Shown: positions 44,818 through 56,963, counted from the stretch's first letter. The stretch is 64,000 nt of DNA from Blastopirellula marina (GCF_002967715.1 NZ_PUIA01000037.1:372001-436000); one strand, 5' to 3'. Numbers and translations are program-made. The notes: generated by a model not told the origin, from the sequence alone.

Positions 44818-47800
44818 ATGATCCAGCCAAACCAACCGACCACGCGAACTTATCGGACCGAGCGTCCCGGTAAGGAAGGTTTGTACGATCCGGCTATGGA
44901 GAGGGAAAACTGTGGCGTTGGTTTCGTGGCCCATATCAAGGGCAAGCGAAGCCACCAGTTGGTCCTCGATGCCGAGGCGATGAATATCAACATGGACCAC
45001 CGTGGCGGTTGCGGCTGTGAAGCCAATACGGGCGACGGTGCCGGTATGTTGACGGCCCTGCCGCTGGAATTCCTGGCTCGTGTTACCAAGGAAGACCTGG
45101 GTAAAGAACTGCCTGAACCGGGTAAATTTGCCGCCGGTATTGTCTTTCTGCCACGCGATGCCAAGTCGCGCGAGCACTGCAAAAAGACCGTGGAAACCCT
45201 GATCGAAGAGCATGGTCAGGTTCTGGTCGGCTGGCGCAAGGTGCCCACCAATCCTGAAGGCGCGGACATCGGTCCCACTGCCCTGGCTTGCATGCCTGAA
45301 ATCGAGATGTTGATCGTCTCGGCTGGTGGTGACTTGGAAGGGGATGCCTTCGAACGCCAGTTGTACTTGATCCGCAAGCGTGCCAGCCACATGCTTCGCG
45401 GCGACCTCAACCTCGTCCAGCGCACACTGTTTTACATTGGCAGCTTGTCGACGAAGGTCATCATCTATAAGGGGATGCTGACGCCTGCTCAGTTGGTGCC
45501 GTTCTATCGAGACTTGCAGTGCGAAGACTACACTACGCACCTGGCGATGGTTCACTCGCGATTCAGCACCAACACGTTTCCGTCGTGGGATCGTGCTCAG
45601 CCGAACCGCTTCATGTCGCACAACGGCGAAATCAACACGGTTCGTGGTAATGCCAACTGGATGAAGGCCCGTGAAGGTCAGGTCCAGAGCGAACTATTCG
45701 GCGACGACCTCTCCAAGCTCTTCCCGATCGTCGAGCCTGAATGCTCTGATTCCGGTACGTTTGACAACGTGCTCGAGTTCCTGCTGATGGGCGGTCGTAC
45801 GCTGCAGGAAGCCGTCATGATGATGGTGCCGGAAGCCTGGCAGAAGCACGAAACGATGGCCGAGGACAAGCGTGCGTTCTACGAATACCACTCCAGCTTG
45901 ATGGAGCCATGGGACGGTCCTGCGTCGATCGCGTTCACCGATGGTCATTACATTGGTGCGGTGCTCGACCGAAATGGTTTGCGTCCTAGCCGCTACTACG
46001 TGACTTCCGACGATCGCGTGATCATGGCCAGCGAAGTGGGCGTTATCCCCGTCGATCCGAGCATCGTGATCGAAAAGGGGCGTCTGCAGCCAGGACGTAT
46101 GTTCCTGATCGACTTCGAAGAAGGCCGCATGATTCCGGACGAAGAGCTTAAGAGCAAATTCGCTCGTGAGCGTCCGTACGCCAAGTGGCTGCTGGAACAG
46201 CGAATCGAACTGTCTGAATTGAGCCCTAACAAAGAGCCACACGGCTTCGATCCCGGTACGCTATTGCAGCGGATGCAGGCTTTCGGTTTTACGACGGAAA
46301 CGCTCAGTTTCATGCTTTTACCGATGATCGAGCAGAAGCGTGACCCTATCGGCTCGATGGGGAATGACTCGGCCCTGGCATGTCTTAGCGACAAGCCTCG
46401 TATGCTGTACGACTACTTCAAGCAGTTGTTCGCCCAGGTGACCAACCCGGCGATCGACTCGATCCGTGAAGAAGTGGTGATGTCGCTGGAATGCTACATC
46501 GGCCCGGAAAGCAACTTGCTGGAAACCACGCCGGAACATGCTCACCGGTTACTAGTTTCGCATCCGATTCTGACCAACGAAGAGTTGGCCGCTTTCTCGC
46601 ACATGGATCATCGTGGTTGGAAGACAAAGGTTATCGACGTCACTTTCGCCCGCAGCGAAGGAACCGACGGCCTGGTCACCGCTTTGGATCGCATTTGTGC
46701 CGAGGCCGAATCGGCAATCGATGAAGGCTACAGCAACATCGTTTTGAGCGATCGCAAGATCAGCGCCGAACGTGTTCCAGTCAGCATGTTGCTGGTTACC
46801 GGTGCGGTTCACCACCACCTGGTGCGTGCCGCCAAGCGAACCCAGATCGGCATCATCCTGGAAACTGGCGAAGCACGCGAAGTGCATCACCACTGCTTGT
46901 TGGTCGGTTACGGTGCCGACGCGATCAATCCTTACCTCGCGTTCGAGTCCTTGTGGCAAGCTCGCGCTGACGGACTGGTCAAGACCGACGAGTATCCCGA
47001 CGACGACTCCCTGGTGGCTGCTTACCGCAAAGGTGTTGCCAAGGGTATCCTCAAGGTCATGGGCAAGATGGGTATCAGTACGCTCCAGTCGTACAAGGGT
47101 GCTCAGATCTTTGAAGCCCTTGGCCTCCAGGACGAAGTGATCAAGCGTTGTTTCGAGGGGACTTCCAGCCGCGTTCAAGGTGTGAACTTCAAAGTTCTTG
47201 CCGAAGAACAGTTGCGTCGTCACGAACTTGGTTACCCGGTCCGTGAAGACGGCCGGTTGCCGGTGCTGCCCAACCAGGGTGAATTCCACTGGCGGGCCGG
47301 TGGCGAGCGTCATGCTTGGAGCCCTGATGCGATCGCGAACATTCAGGTCGCCGCACGAACCAACAGCCGAGAGGCTTATAACCAGTTTGCCAAGCTGGTC
47401 AACGAAGATGCCCGCAACCGCTGCATGCTGCGTGGCCTGCTCACGTTCAAAGAGGGCACCGAGTCGATTTCGATCGATGAAGTGATGCCTACCAGCGAGA
47501 TCGTTAAACGCTTCTGCACCGGGGCGATGAGCTACGGCTCTATCTCCGGCGAAGCCCACGAATCGCTGGCAATCGCCATGAATCGCATTGGCGGTAAGAG
47601 CAACACCGGCGAAGGTGGCGAAGATTCCATTCGCTTCCAGCCGTTGGCCAACGGCGACTCGAAGCGTTCGGCCATCAAGCAGGTAGCGTCGGGCCGTTTC
47701 GGTGTGACGATCAACTACTTGACCAATGCGGACGAAATTCAGATCAAGATTTCGCAGGGTGCCAAGCCAGGCGAGGGTGGTGAACTTCCAGGTAAGAAGG

Positions 47801-49420
47801 TAGACGAGTACATCGCTCGCCTGCGTTATTCGACGCCTGGTGTTGGTCTGATCAGTCCTCCTCCACACCACGACATTTACTCGATCGAAGACCTTTCGCA
47901 GTTGATTCACGACTTGAAGAACGCCAATCCGGCGGCTCGTATCAGCGTGAAACTGGTTTCCGAGATCGGTGTCGGTACGATCGCCGCCGGTGTGGCCAAG
48001 GCCAAGGCCGACCACATCCTGATCGCCGGCGATAACGGCGGTACGGGGGCCTCGCCGCTCACCAGTATCAAACATGCCGGTCTGCCGTGGGAACTGGGGA
48101 TTGTGGAAGCACACCAGACCCTGGTCATGAACGACCTGCGTAGCCGCGTCGTGCTGCAGACCGACGGTGGTTTGAAGACCGGCCGCGACGTTGTGATCGC
48201 CGCGATTCTCGGAGCCGAAGAAATGGGCTTCTCGACCGCGCCGCTGATCACGCTGGGCTGCATCATGATGCGTAAGTGTCACCTCAATACGTGCCCTGTG
48301 GGTATTGCCACGCAAGATCCAGAGCTTCGCAAGAAGTTCAAGGGCGAGCCTGAGCACGTCGTAAACTACTTGTTCATGGTCGCTGAGGAAGCTCGCGAAC
48401 TGATGGCCAAGCTGGGTGTGCGTACGATGGACGAACTGATCGGCCGCGTCGATCTGCTCGAGACGAACAGGGCCATTCAGCACTGGAAGGCTGACGGTTT
48501 GGATCTGTCGCCACTCTTGAAGCCAGCGGAAAACAAGAATCCGAATTCGCCACAATACAATGTGATGAAACAGGATCACCGTTTGGAATTGGCTCTGGAC
48601 AACATGCTGATCGAGAAGTCGCAGCCGGCTCTTGAGAAGAAAGAAAAGGTCCAGATCAAAACTCCGATCATCAATATCAACCGTACCGTGGGCACCACGC
48701 TCAGCCACGAGATCGCCAAGCGATATGGTGAAAATGGCCTGCCGGACGAAACGATTCATGTGAATCTGCACGGTTCGGCGGGGCAAAGTTTTGGTGCCTT
48801 CCTGGCCGCCGGGGTTACCCTGGAACTGGAAGGGGACGCGAACGACTACGTCGGCAAAGGCCTCTCCGGTGGTCGCGTCATTATCTATCCTCACAAGTCA
48901 AGTTCCTTCAAGGCAGAAGAGAACATGCTGGTGGGGAACGTCTGCCTGTATGGGGCGACGCGGGGTCAGGCCTTCTTCCGAGGTCGGGCTGCCGAGCGAT
49001 TCTGTGTCCGGAACAGCGGTGCGCACACTGTTGTCGAAGGAGTTGGAGATCACGGATGTGAATATATGACCGGGGGCCGCGTGGTCGTCCTGGGCTCGAC
49101 TGGCCGCAACTTCGCAGCCGGTATGAGTGGCGGTGTCGCCTACATTTGGGATTATGAAGGCAACTTCCTGCAGAATTGCAATCTGGGAATGGTCGAGCTA
49201 GAGCGGTTGGACAACCCCAGCGACATCGTGGAGGTAAAAGGCCTGATCCAAATGCATGCCAAGTACACGCAATCGACCGTCGCCGAGAAGATTCTCGCCG
49301 ATTGGGACAATGCGATGACTCAGTTCGTGAAGGTCATGCCAATTGACTACAAGCGTGTCCTTCAAGAACGCATGCAACACGATGAAGAAGAAGATGTTCA
49401 ACTAAGCGGAGCCGAAAGCA

Positions 49421-49428
<8 letters not shown>
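44818..49428 (+). CDS. gltB: Glutamate synthase, large (alpha) subunit
   Basis: A 1536-residue enzyme making two glutamates from glutamine and 2-oxoglutarate. Class II glutaminase domain: Cys32 in ENCGVGF becomes the N-terminal nucleophile after removal of a 31-residue propeptide. The central domain follows, then the FMN/3Fe-4S synthase domain with [31 protein letters not shown], and the cysteine cluster [20 protein letters not shown]. The C-terminal GXGXG beta-helix domain has [10 protein letters not shown] and [13 protein letters not shown]. The ribosome site AGAAGGTAG precedes the ATG. gltD overlaps the 3' end by eight bases, so the subunits are co-translated. Confidence 0.98.
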
Positions 49429-50884
<1,456 letters not shown>

Positions 50885-50936
50885 GGTAGGTTCATTTAGC
50901 AAGTGCGAGTTTCTCGTCAGAGAAACGAGTCCTTGT

Positions 50937-50973
50937 CCCCTCGCCCCTGAGGGGAGAGGGCCAGGGTGAGGGG
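50937..50973. repeat. GC-rich palindromic repeat (REP-like), single unit
   Basis: CCCCTCGCCCC TGA GGGGAGAGGG followed by a GGGTGAGGGG tail. The same unit occurs in inverted pairs at 60278-60376. It lies between the gltD stop and the gltBD terminator. Confidence 0.7.
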
Positions 50974-51030
50974 TTCCCCCATCCAACAAACATAGCAAGG
51001 TGTTTCATTTCACCTCATATGCTCTAAGCT

Positions 51031-51065
51031 AGGGTGAGTCGCTCAAGTCGACTCACCCTTTTTTA
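51031..51065 (+). terminator. Terminator of gltBD
   Basis: An 11-bp perfect stem AGGGTGAGTCG / CGACTCACCCT (51031-51041, 51049-51059) with a 7-base loop, followed by a T-run. The next gene starts 18 bases later. Confidence 0.9.
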
Positions 51066-51082
51066 TTGCCCGAGCGTGCCCC

Positions 51083-52141
51083 ATGAACGATCTTGCTCAG
51101 AAGATTCTCGAGAACCCCATCGACAACTACCCCGCCGCCACGGTGGCCTGCTTCGATCCGACCTGCGGCGATTTGCCGCGGCGAAAGCTCGACGAGAAGC
51201 GATTGGTCAGTTATCTCGAGAAGCTCGCTGCCGCTGGGGCCGAGGCCGTTTTGCTCGCCGCTTCCACGGGGCATGGCCATCTGCGAACGGTCGAAGAGCT
51301 TGAGCGTTGGTTTGAAGTCGCGGCCCAGGCCAACGCACCATCACTGGTCCGCATGGCCCTGCTCCGCCCTGAGGATGGCGACGAGGCGAATCGCAAGCTG
51401 GTCGCGCTGCTGCGGGAACATGCGTACCCGGTCGTCTTCATTCGCCCTGGCACTAACTTGCCTGCCCATGCCACCGATGCTCAGATCATCGCGAACATGA
51501 GTCCCCTGGTCGAGATGATTGCCGAAGCAGGCATGGCCGTGGGTGTGTATTCCATACCCGATGTCAGCGGCGTTCCCCTGCCTGCGAGTGCCACCGAAAA
51601 ACTGCTCGATCTACCAGGTGGCGATAAGATCGTGGCCGCCAAGATCACCGAAGCCGATTATCTGGCCAGTACCCGCGAGTATCTCTTGAGTCCTCGCCTG
51701 GCCAATCTAAAGATTGTGCAAGGGTGGGATCCCCATCTGGCCCAGGCACTCAGCGAAGGCCCACGCTCGAACATCGAAAACAAACAGCGCGTCGGTGTTA
51801 CCTCCGGCCCGATGTCGTTCGCCGTCTATCAGTACCTGTACATGCTGGAAGCGGCCAAGCAGCACGACTGGAACGAACTGACGCTCGCTCAAAAAGCGGT
51901 AACCGCCCTTTTCGAAGCGATGCAGGACGACCCGGCCAAGTTCGCTGATCTGCAGCGTGCCAAGTTCATCATGGGGCTCGGCCTGCCGCTGACCTCAGGC
52001 TTAGATACCGAGAAGGTCGAAAAGGTCCTCACCGCGCTTGAACACCTGCCCCGCAAGTCCGATCAGAAACGTCTGGCCATGAGCCTGGATCTGATGGGAG
52101 ACGGCCCGTATCACGACAGATTGGCAGAGTTGTATGCGTAG
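51083..52141 (+). CDS. DapA-family (class I) aldolase/lyase-like protein
   Basis: A 352-residue TIM-barrel protein of the dihydrodipicolinate synthase/N-acetylneuraminate lyase superfamily, a little longer than the usual 290-310. AAGAEAVLLAASTGHGHLRTVEE corresponds to the substrate-loop region (usually GTTGE). VGVYSIPDVSG fits the YNxP region. Lys187 in VAAKITEADY is the probable Schiff-base lysine. The usual catalytic Tyr of YN(V/I)P may be Tyr in GVYSIP. The substrate is not predictable: true DapA has GTTGES, which is altered here to ASTGHG. No lysine gene is adjacent. Confidence 0.82.
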   Translation: MNDLAQKILENPIDNYPAATVACFDPTCGDLPRRKLDEKRLVSYLEKLAAAGAEAVLLAASTGHGHLRTVEELERWFEVAAQANAPSLVRMALLRPEDGDEANRKLVALLREHAYPVVFIRPGTNLPAHATDAQIIANMSPLVEMIAEAGMAVGVYSIPDVSGVPLPASATEKLLDLPGGDKIVAAKITEADYLASTREYLLSPRLANLKIVQGWDPHLAQALSEGPRSNIENKQRVGVTSGPMSFAVYQYLYMLEAAKQHDWNELTLAQKAVTALFEAMQDDPAKFADLQRAKFIMGLGLPLTSGLDTEKVEKVLTALEHLPRKSDQKRLAMSLDLMGDGPYHDRLAELYA

Positions 52142-52203
52142 GCACCTGAATGCGAACGATCAGTCGGGTAGCCCAGTTTGGTTTTAACCTTCGTGATCCA
52201 CAG

Positions 52204-52968
52204 CTAGATCTCGTACACCCTATCGCGGCAAGCAACTTCCACGTTGGACATCCCCAGCGAGTTCAGCTCCTGGCTGACCTGGTCGTGGAACCCAGGCTTC
52301 AAGTGCACCGCGATGATACGGACATCCGGGGCCACGTGTTCGATCTGACGCTGGAACTGCCCTGGCGTGGTGTGCAGACTCTTCTCGGCCAGCCATTGCA
52401 TTTGGTTGGGGAAACTGGCGTCGAGGAAGATGATCTTCAAGTTCGGAATCGATTGAACGATCTTGTCGAACTCTAAGAACGGAGCCGTGTCCCAGGCAAA
52501 CAGCGCACTGCCAGTTTCCGATTCAAACACGTAGCCCAACGTTGGCACAATGTGCTCGAGCGGGATCGGCGTGACCTGGTAACCGGCGATCTTGATCGGA
52601 CGATGAGCGTCGACAATCTGTTTGCGATAGAAAGGGAATTCGGTGCCGGCGATCCGTTCGAGGTTGGGCCAGACCTGATCGTTGAAGACATGGTCTTCCA
52701 GGCATTTCCATGTTGCTTCGCCAGCGTAAACGGAAGGGCACTCGGGTGACGGTGCGTATATGTTGTCGAGAAACAGCGGCAGGCCGCCAATGTGATCGAT
52801 GTGCGAGTGCGTCAGCAGTACGTGATCGACGGCCCTCTGCGCGTCGATGCAGCCCAGGTAAGGGAGCCCGCCGGTATCGATTGCGATGTGCTCGTCAATC
52901 AAGACCGAGACCGTAAACTGCAGTCGACTTTGCGGATCGACTGACGGCATTAGCAGGCGAATCTTCAT
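52204..52968 (-). CDS. Metallo-beta-lactamase-fold hydrolase, class II cyclic-nucleotide phosphodiesterase-like
   Basis: A 254-residue soluble hydrolase. Metal motif HSHIDHIGG at about 70-78, Asp in AIDTGGLP, and later FAWDTAPF and VHLKPGF, which carry the remaining ligands. The segment CLEDHVFNDQVWPNLERI resembles the HVFNxxIWPDL block I recall from class II cAMP phosphodiesterases (yeast PDE1, Vibrio CpdP). I chose the ATG at 52968 since upstream residues are not domain-like. It is divergent from a gene with a cyclic-nucleotide-binding domain, which supports a cNMP connection. RNase Z-like or other MBL activity remains possible. Confidence 0.72.
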   Translation of the reverse strand: MKIRLLMPSVDPQSRLQFTVSVLIDEHIAIDTGGLPYLGCIDAQRAVDHVLLTHSHIDHIGGLPLFLDNIYAPSPECPSVYAGEATWKCLEDHVFNDQVWPNLERIAGTEFPFYRKQIVDAHRPIKIAGYQVTPIPLEHIVPTLGYVFESETGSALFAWDTAPFLEFDKIVQSIPNLKIIFLDASFPNQMQWLAEKSLHTTPGQFQRQIEHVAPDVRIIAVHLKPGFHDQVSQELNSLGMSNVEVACRDRVYEI

Positions 52969-53093
52969 GCGGTGCTTACCGGGCGTCCGCGGCGACGCCG
53001 GATACTTTCTCAGAAAAGTGGTTGTTGTGGCGAAAATTACGCCGCGGAATCTGGTTGTTGGGAGAACAAGAGAATGCCGCGCCAGTCGCACAG

Positions 53094-53106
53094 TTTTACT
53101 GTAAAA
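53094..53106. promoter_or_regulatory. Short inverted repeat in the divergent promoter region
   Basis: TTTTAC T GTAAAA, a perfect 6+1+6 palindrome between the MBL and NADH dehydrogenase genes. It could be an operator serving both. It does not match the CRP consensus TGTGA-N6-TCACA. Confidence 0.35.
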
Positions 53107-53222
53107 AGGGCTTTCTTCACGTGCAAGCGCCGCGAATCGATTGTGGCGAATAAACTGGTTACAATAGGGGGCCGAAGGCGGATTGTAGCTCTAGCAGTTC
53201 TTCACTGGCAGTGGAAGGCTCG

Positions 53223-54869
53223 ATGGAAAAGAAACGAATCATCATTCTCGGCGGAGGCTTCGGCGGCGTTTACACGGCGAGCGAACTGGTTCGCCGTTTG
53301 AAACGCTTTCACAAAGCGAACCTCGATGTCGAAGTGATTCTCGTCAGCGAAGAGAACTACATCACCTTTCAGCCGCTGCTACCCGAGGTCGTGTCGGGGG
53401 CGGTCGAGCAGTTGCACGTGATCAGTCCCATTCGTCGCACGGCCCCCGGGGTTGTCCTGTACACGCGTCAGATCGAGAAGATCGACGTTGTGAACAAGGC
53501 CGTTCAGTTGGCCCCAGGCCGCGTGCCGCGATCGGAAACGCTTAAGTACGATCACCTCGTCATTGCGCTCGGCAATCAGCTGGCCCATAACATGGTGCCC
53601 GGCATGTACGAACACGCGATCCCCTTCAAGTACCTGGGTGATGCTCTGCGGCTGCGTAACCATATCGTGCAGATGCTCGAAGAAGCGAGCGTATGTACCG
53701 ACGAAGAAGAACGCGAACGCCTGTTAACGTTTGTTGTCGCTGGCGGTGGTTTCTCAGGCGTCGAGTGCATTGCCGAAATGGACGACTTCCTGAAGAAGGC
53801 CGTTCGCTCGTTCCCTCGCATCACGCGAAACGACTTGCGGATGGTACTGGTGCAAAGTGCCGATCGTATCTTGCCGGAGATGAAAGAAAGTCTCGCGACT
53901 TATGCGGATAAACTGCTTCGCCGGCGGGGGATCAATATCGTCCTGGAGCATCGCCTGCACGAAGTCTCTGCCGACCGCGCCATCATCCTCTGTAAAGAGA
54001 CCAAGCAGCCGGTAACGATCCCTTCGCGTACGGTCGTGGCGACGGTGCCTACCGAACCGCATCAGGTGATCCTCGATACGCCGCTGGAGTGTGAGCGAGG
54101 CCGTATTCTGGTAAGCGATGAGATGGAATCGACCAGCCATCCCGGCGTGTGGAGCTTGGGGGACTGCGCGGCGGTGCCCAGTGGCGAAGGCTACTACAGC
54201 CCACCCACCGCGCAGTATGCCGTGCGTCAGGCCGTGATCTGCGCCGAGAACATCCTGGCCACCTTACAGGCCAAGCCCCGCAAACGTTTCAAGTTTGCCG
54301 GGCTGGGGAAACTGGCTTCGCTGGGTGCCCGCTGTGCGGTTGCGGAAGTGGTGGGCTTCACCTTCTCAGGCTTCATTGCCTGGGTGATGTGGCGGGCCAT
54401 TTATGTCGGCAAGATGCCCGGTTTCGACCGCAAAATCCGCGTGTTTCTCGACTGGCTGAAAGACTTCTTCCTTCCCCGCGACATCACGCAGTTGAACGTC
54501 CATAACGAACAACAGGTTCGCCGCGAACACCTGGCCGCTGGGCAAACGCTCTTTCACCAAGGAGACTTTGGCGACCGCTTGTATTTCGTGGCGAAAGGAA
54601 AGCTCGAGATCGAAGTCGACGGTCGCTTGGTCAACACAACCGGCGAAGGAGACGTTATCGGCGAGATGGCACTGCTTTCTCACAACGCTCGCAGCGCGAC
54701 CGTCAGGGCGGTCGAGTCAACCGACCTGGTCAGCCTCCCTCGCGATGCATTCGATTCGATCATCCAGTACGTGCCAGGTGCCGCGGAAGCCATGGCCGAA
54801 ATTCATCGCCAGCGAATGCAGCAGAACGCGGATGAAGAAGCGCCGGTCGATAACTCGGTGCAGAGCTAA
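53223..54869 (+). CDS. Type II NADH dehydrogenase fused to a cyclic-nucleotide-binding domain
   Basis: A 548-residue protein. The NDH-2 flavoprotein part (about 1-415) shows FAD-binding IILGGGFGGVYTA, PLLPEVVSG, the NADH-binding FVVAGGGFSGVECIAE, and GVWSLGDCAAVP. FTFSGFIAWVMWRAIYVG (near 380-400) is the amphipathic or membrane-associated segment. Residues about 425-530 form a cNMP-binding domain with LAAGQTLFHQGDFGDRLYFVAKG and the phosphate-binding cassette IGEMALLSHNARSATV; the key Glu481 and Arg490 are present, so ligand binding is plausible. NDH-2 oxidises NADH and reduces quinone without pumping. Ligand control by cAMP or cGMP is inferred. Start: ATG at 53223 with GGAAGG upstream. Confidence 0.93.
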   Translation: MEKKRIIILGGGFGGVYTASELVRRLKRFHKANLDVEVILVSEENYITFQPLLPEVVSGAVEQLHVISPIRRTAPGVVLYTRQIEKIDVVNKAVQLAPGRVPRSETLKYDHLVIALGNQLAHNMVPGMYEHAIPFKYLGDALRLRNHIVQMLEEASVCTDEEERERLLTFVVAGGGFSGVECIAEMDDFLKKAVRSFPRITRNDLRMVLVQSADRILPEMKESLATYADKLLRRRGINIVLEHRLHEVSADRAIILCKETKQPVTIPSRTVVATVPTEPHQVILDTPLECERGRILVSDEMESTSHPGVWSLGDCAAVPSGEGYYSPPTAQYAVRQAVICAENILATLQAKPRKRFKFAGLGKLASLGARCAVAEVVGFTFSGFIAWVMWRAIYVGKMPGFDRKIRVFLDWLKDFFLPRDITQLNVHNEQQVRREHLAAGQTLFHQGDFGDRLYFVAKGKLEIEVDGRLVNTTGEGDVIGEMALLSHNARSATVRAVESTDLVSLPRDAFDSIIQYVPGAAEAMAEIHRQRMQQNADEEAPVDNSVQS

Positions 54870-56314
54870 ACCTCAATCCGCGACCACGCACCGTGCCGAT
54901 AACGCATTAGGATAAGTGCCATACGGACCACGTTATCGATCAGCATGGCCATCCAGGCACCAGTGAGTCCCCAGCCAAAGCCGCTTATGACAATGCCGGT
55001 CAAAGGGATCTCGATCCCTTCCCAGGCCAGCCAATAGGTAAACGGCAGACGTACCATTAGAAAGCCAACGAACGTGATCAACAGCGGCCAGGTGGTATCC
55101 CCTGCCCCACGCAGCGAGCCGCTGAGTACGGTGAACACGGCATAGAATGGTAGGCACGCGGCCATGATCCACAGGATCTTCAGCACGGCCTCGCTGGTCG
55201 AGAACGCGGTGGTCCCTTCCTTCGGGAAACCCAAAAACAGGTTAGCCACGAAGTCGCCACCCAACATGATCGTCAGCGAATACGCGGAAAGCAGCGTGAA
55301 GCAAATCGACAGAGAAACAAGTGTCGCACGCGTTGCACGTCGTGGATTCTTTGCCCCCAGGTGCTGACCGGTAAGTGACGAGGCAGACACGGCAAACGCC
55401 CAAGCTGCCAGGAAGCCGGGTGACTCTAAGCGAATGGCCAGTCCGTGCGCCGCAGCTTGCGTCGTACCCAGGCTATTGATGATGCCCAAGTACCAAAGAT
55501 GCGAAGTCAACACGATCAAGTCGTTCAGTCCGCCAGGCAGCCCGACCCGTAGCAGTCGCCGCATCCTGGCGAAGTTGGGCCACATGCCGCGCCATTGTAC
55601 TTTCAGGTGCGCTCGGCCTTGAAACAAGATCGCCAGCAGCAGCATGCCACCAATCGCATGGCTTACTGCGGTTCCAATAGCAATACCGCTCCAGCCCAAC
55701 TTGGGGATCGGCCCCACGCCAATCGCCAACGCAGCGCTGATGGCGATGTTCAGCACGTTAACGATCGTCATCACAATCAGGCCGGTCACCGTATCGCCAG
55801 CGCCGTGCAGGCAGGCTGTGGTGATCGCGATCATCATGAAACCAGGGATTGCCGGTATGAGGATGCGAAGGTACTGCAGGGCCATGTCATAGGCCTGACC
55901 TTCGAGTTGCATCGCGGCAATGTAATCATCGGCCAGAAACCAGAGCACGGCGGTCGTGATCAAGCTTAAGATCATCCCCAGAGAGATGGCCTGCTCGGTG
56001 GCCAATTCGGCGTCTTGCCAGTTGCCGGCACCAATGTTTCGCGCAACGACGGCGGTCGCTCCGATGCCGATCGACGCGCAGATGACGAAAATCATCCAAC
56101 AGGTGTAAGCCATCAAACCCACGGCAGCCACCGCCGGTACCGAGTTCTCGGCCGACAGGCAGTTACCGGCCAGATAGGTATCGGTGGTGCCGACGCAGAA
56201 TTCGAGGAACTGCTCGGCCAGGGCCGGTGTCGCGATCGTCATCACCGCGCGCAGATCCCCCTTCGACGTCATTGACGTACGCGGGGCGGTCTCTTCGAGC
56301 TGCGTCATCGACAT
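54866..56314 (-). CDS. MATE family efflux protein
   Basis: A 482-residue membrane protein with 12 predicted helices in two halves, each starting with a MATE-like block (PALAEQFLEFCVGTTDTYLAG; VGLPGGLNDLIVLTSHLW). It should export cationic drugs or metabolites in exchange for Na+ or H+. Its 3' end overlaps the convergent NADH dehydrogenase gene by four bases. The short gap to the peroxiredoxin-like gene upstream (91 bases, same strand) permits but does not require co-transcription. Confidence 0.93.
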   Translation of the reverse strand: MSMTQLEETAPRTSMTSKGDLRAVMTIATPALAEQFLEFCVGTTDTYLAGNCLSAENSVPAVAAVGLMAYTCWMIFVICASIGIGATAVVARNIGAGNWQDAELATEQAISLGMILSLITTAVLWFLADDYIAAMQLEGQAYDMALQYLRILIPAIPGFMMIAITTACLHGAGDTVTGLIVMTIVNVLNIAISAALAIGVGPIPKLGWSGIAIGTAVSHAIGGMLLLAILFQGRAHLKVQWRGMWPNFARMRRLLRVGLPGGLNDLIVLTSHLWYLGIINSLGTTQAAAHGLAIRLESPGFLAAWAFAVSASSLTGQHLGAKNPRRATRATLVSLSICFTLLSAYSLTIMLGGDFVANLFLGFPKEGTTAFSTSEAVLKILWIMAACLPFYAVFTVLSGSLRGAGDTTWPLLITFVGFLMVRLPFTYWLAWEGIEIPLTGIVISGFGWGLTGAWMAMLIDNVVRMALILMRYRHGAWSRIEV

Positions 56315-56405
56315 GAAGGGGACACCGTACGAAAGGGCGCAGGATGGAAACGTGCATTATAGGCACAAGATGCCGCTCGTCAGCGGAGGGTTCGCCGCAA
56401 GATAA

Positions 56406-56963
56406 TTAAGCGTCGGCAATCGGCGTGAGGGTATCGGCGGCTACTAAGATTTCGTCGATATTGGGGAACTCGACCGACGAAGAAGGGCGGAAATCCCACA
56501 CGATCTGACCGTTGGTATCGATCAGGTAGGTGCCCGATAGCTGCATTAAATCGCCTCGAGGCCGACCGATACCGCTTCGTGTGAGGGCTTTGAGACCATC
56601 CCACCATAGTTGCGGACCGGCGACTTGCCAGACGTTGCCCCGCGGCACATCAAAGGCCTTGTAGACGCTTTGGTCAGGGTCGCCAAAAACGGGAAAGGTC
56701 AGCTTAAGGGCTTCACGAAACGTCTTGGCTTCTTCTGCCCCACCCATGATCACCAGGGCCACGTCGAGGTGATGCCGGGTGAAGGTCTCGTAGTGCTTGA
56801 GCAACTGCTTCGCGTGGTCGATACAGAAGACACAACCCAAGTGCCGCGAGAATTGCAGCAGCAAGGGGCGCTGCGCGTATAGGTCGGACAGGGGAACCTT
56901 CTGACCGTCTTCCGCGATCAAATCGACATGTGGGGCTGGAATGGACGTAACAAAGTGGGTCAT
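56406..56963 (-). CDS. Peroxiredoxin-like (AhpC/TSA family, PRXL2-type) protein
   Basis: A 185-residue thioredoxin-fold protein. LLLQFSRHLGCVFCIDHAKQL has the redox pair Cys44-x-x-Cys47. FPVFGDPDQSVYKAF and GTYLIDTNGQIVWDF are AhpC/TSA-type blocks. The active site has CxxC rather than the classic TxxC, as in the peroxiredoxin-like 2 group. It could reduce peroxides or act as a thiol oxidoreductase. Its ATG overlaps the stop of the upstream secreted-protein gene by four bases, so the two are co-translated. Confidence 0.85.
   Translation of the reverse strand: MTHFVTSIPAPHVDLIAEDGQKVPLSDLYAQRPLLLQFSRHLGCVFCIDHAKQLLKHYETFTRHHLDVALVIMGGAEEAKTFREALKLTFPVFGDPDQSVYKAFDVPRGNVWQVAGPQLWWDGLKALTRSGIGRPRGDLMQLSGTYLIDTNGQIVWDFRPSSSVEFPNIDEILVAADTLTPIADA

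Noticed and set aside
46552-48894. A 780-codon open frame on the minus strand inside gltB
   Set aside because: It lies fully antisense to the unmistakable gltB reading frame and has no recognisable domain. Long antisense frames are expected in GC-rich, codon-biased genes.
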